64,000 nucleotides of DNA from Pithys albifrons albifrons (Eukaryota > Chordata > Aves > Passeriformes > Thamnophilidae): assembly GCF_047495875.1 (NCBI RefSeq), contig NC_092471.1:20923809-20987808 (forward strand). The letters run 5' to 3'. A program made the translations under genes and the position numbers. Within the stretch, counting starts at the first letter, position 1. Each line of letters begins with the position of its first letter. The notes under the pieces were generated by a model that had not been told where the DNA came from, did no database searches, and was given only the letters and a program-made list of their open reading frames with translations. Below, one piece after another: positions 63,489 to 64,000 of the stretch.

Positions 63489-63834
63489 GTGAGTGGTGGG
63501 TGTGGGAGGGAGGAGCAGGGCAATGGATGCAAGTAGAGCTGTGGGGGAATTTGATGGTCCGTGGACCACTGGTCAGACCAAGGGGCTGGAGAAGGGATTT
63601 AAGCAAAGGCTTATGGGCCAGGCCCAAGCTTGTTTCAACCTGTCATGTATGGAGATAGCACCAAAGAACCTTGGAAAGAGGTTCCCAGCCTCTCCTAGGG
63701 GACATCTGGTGGTGCTGCCCAAGGAGACCTCCTAGGGGGCCTGGCTGGGACAGAGGGATGGGCTCCATTCTGGAAGGGAATTCCATTCCCTCCCTTGTTT
63801 TTCACTCTCTAGTGCAGGGATAGAAAGATTAGTA

Positions 63835-63925
63835 GGAGGACAAAGGAGCTGGTGGGAGGATGAAGGGACGGGTGGGATGACAGAGGGACCAGTGGGATGA
63901 CAGAGGGACGGGTGGGATGATGGTG
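63835..63925. repeat. 20-bp tandem repeat after the Ig exon
   Basis: GGTGGGATGACAGAGGGACC-like units recur about four to five times in the intron after the Ig exon. Confidence 0.8.
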
Positions 63926-64000
63926 CACTGTAGCACTGAGGTGCTGCAGACCCAGTGCCACCTGCACAGCCCCTCCAGCACTTTGCCAGGGTTCACCCTG

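Noticed and set aside
1..64000. tRNA, rRNA, microRNA or snoRNA genes
   Set aside because: No tRNA B-box with matching A-box, no rRNA sequence and no convincing hairpin or C/D box pair was seen by eye; a covariance-model search was not possible.

Overview
The window is vertebrate nuclear DNA, almost certainly from a bird. Its protein-coding exons are short, have GT/AG boundaries and are separated by kilobase-scale introns. About 26 fragments of the avian CR1 LINE 3' end are scattered on both strands, recognisable by the 'GGTTGGAAGGGACCTTAAAG' type tail. Two genes are recognised with high confidence, SPRY3 and TMLHE, which also sit side by side at the tip of human Xq. I cannot assign an order or species.

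Layout. Positions 1-14.8 kb are intergenic, with CR1 fragments, simple repeats, a few GC-rich patches and AT-rich islands that may be regulatory. From 25.6 down to about 14.9 kb lies SPRY3 on the minus strand: a CpG-island promoter with a candidate non-coding first exon (donor at 25260), an intron of about 3.9 kb, one coding exon (21369-20497, 290 aa) and apparently a very long 3' UTR ending near 14.88 kb. From 25.7 to 43.1 kb is the spacer between the divergent SPRY3 and TMLHE promoters. It holds four notable tandem arrays (18 bp x17, a GGGTTGGGTCATT-type array, 43 bp x10, and a GGGACA/GGGATA-rich tract) and a 12-kb CR1-free stretch. From 43.1 to about 59.1 kb lies TMLHE on the plus strand: a CpG-island promoter with a near-perfect CTCF motif, a first exon ending at 43554, seven coding exons (47794-56502, 421 aa) and a 3' UTR that opens with a 33-bp minisatellite. 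From 61.25 kb to the right edge begins a third plus-strand gene: a signal-peptide exon and a V-type immunoglobulin exon without the canonical cysteines, resembling the CD2/SLAM/HEPACAM group. Its remaining exons lie outside the window.

Functionally the genes are independent. SPRY3 is a feedback inhibitor of receptor tyrosine kinase/ERK signalling, TMLHE is the mitochondrial dioxygenase that starts carnitine synthesis, and the third gene is probably a leukocyte or cell-adhesion surface receptor. There is no operon logic, CRISPR array or prokaryotic system here. The most interesting sequence-level observations are an in-frame upstream start that could extend TMLHE by 44 residues, a cluster of GCGTGGG (EGR/WT1-type) motifs in the first intron of SPRY3, the CTCF motif in the TMLHE island, and indel-free or half-site-rich tandem arrays in the divergent spacer.
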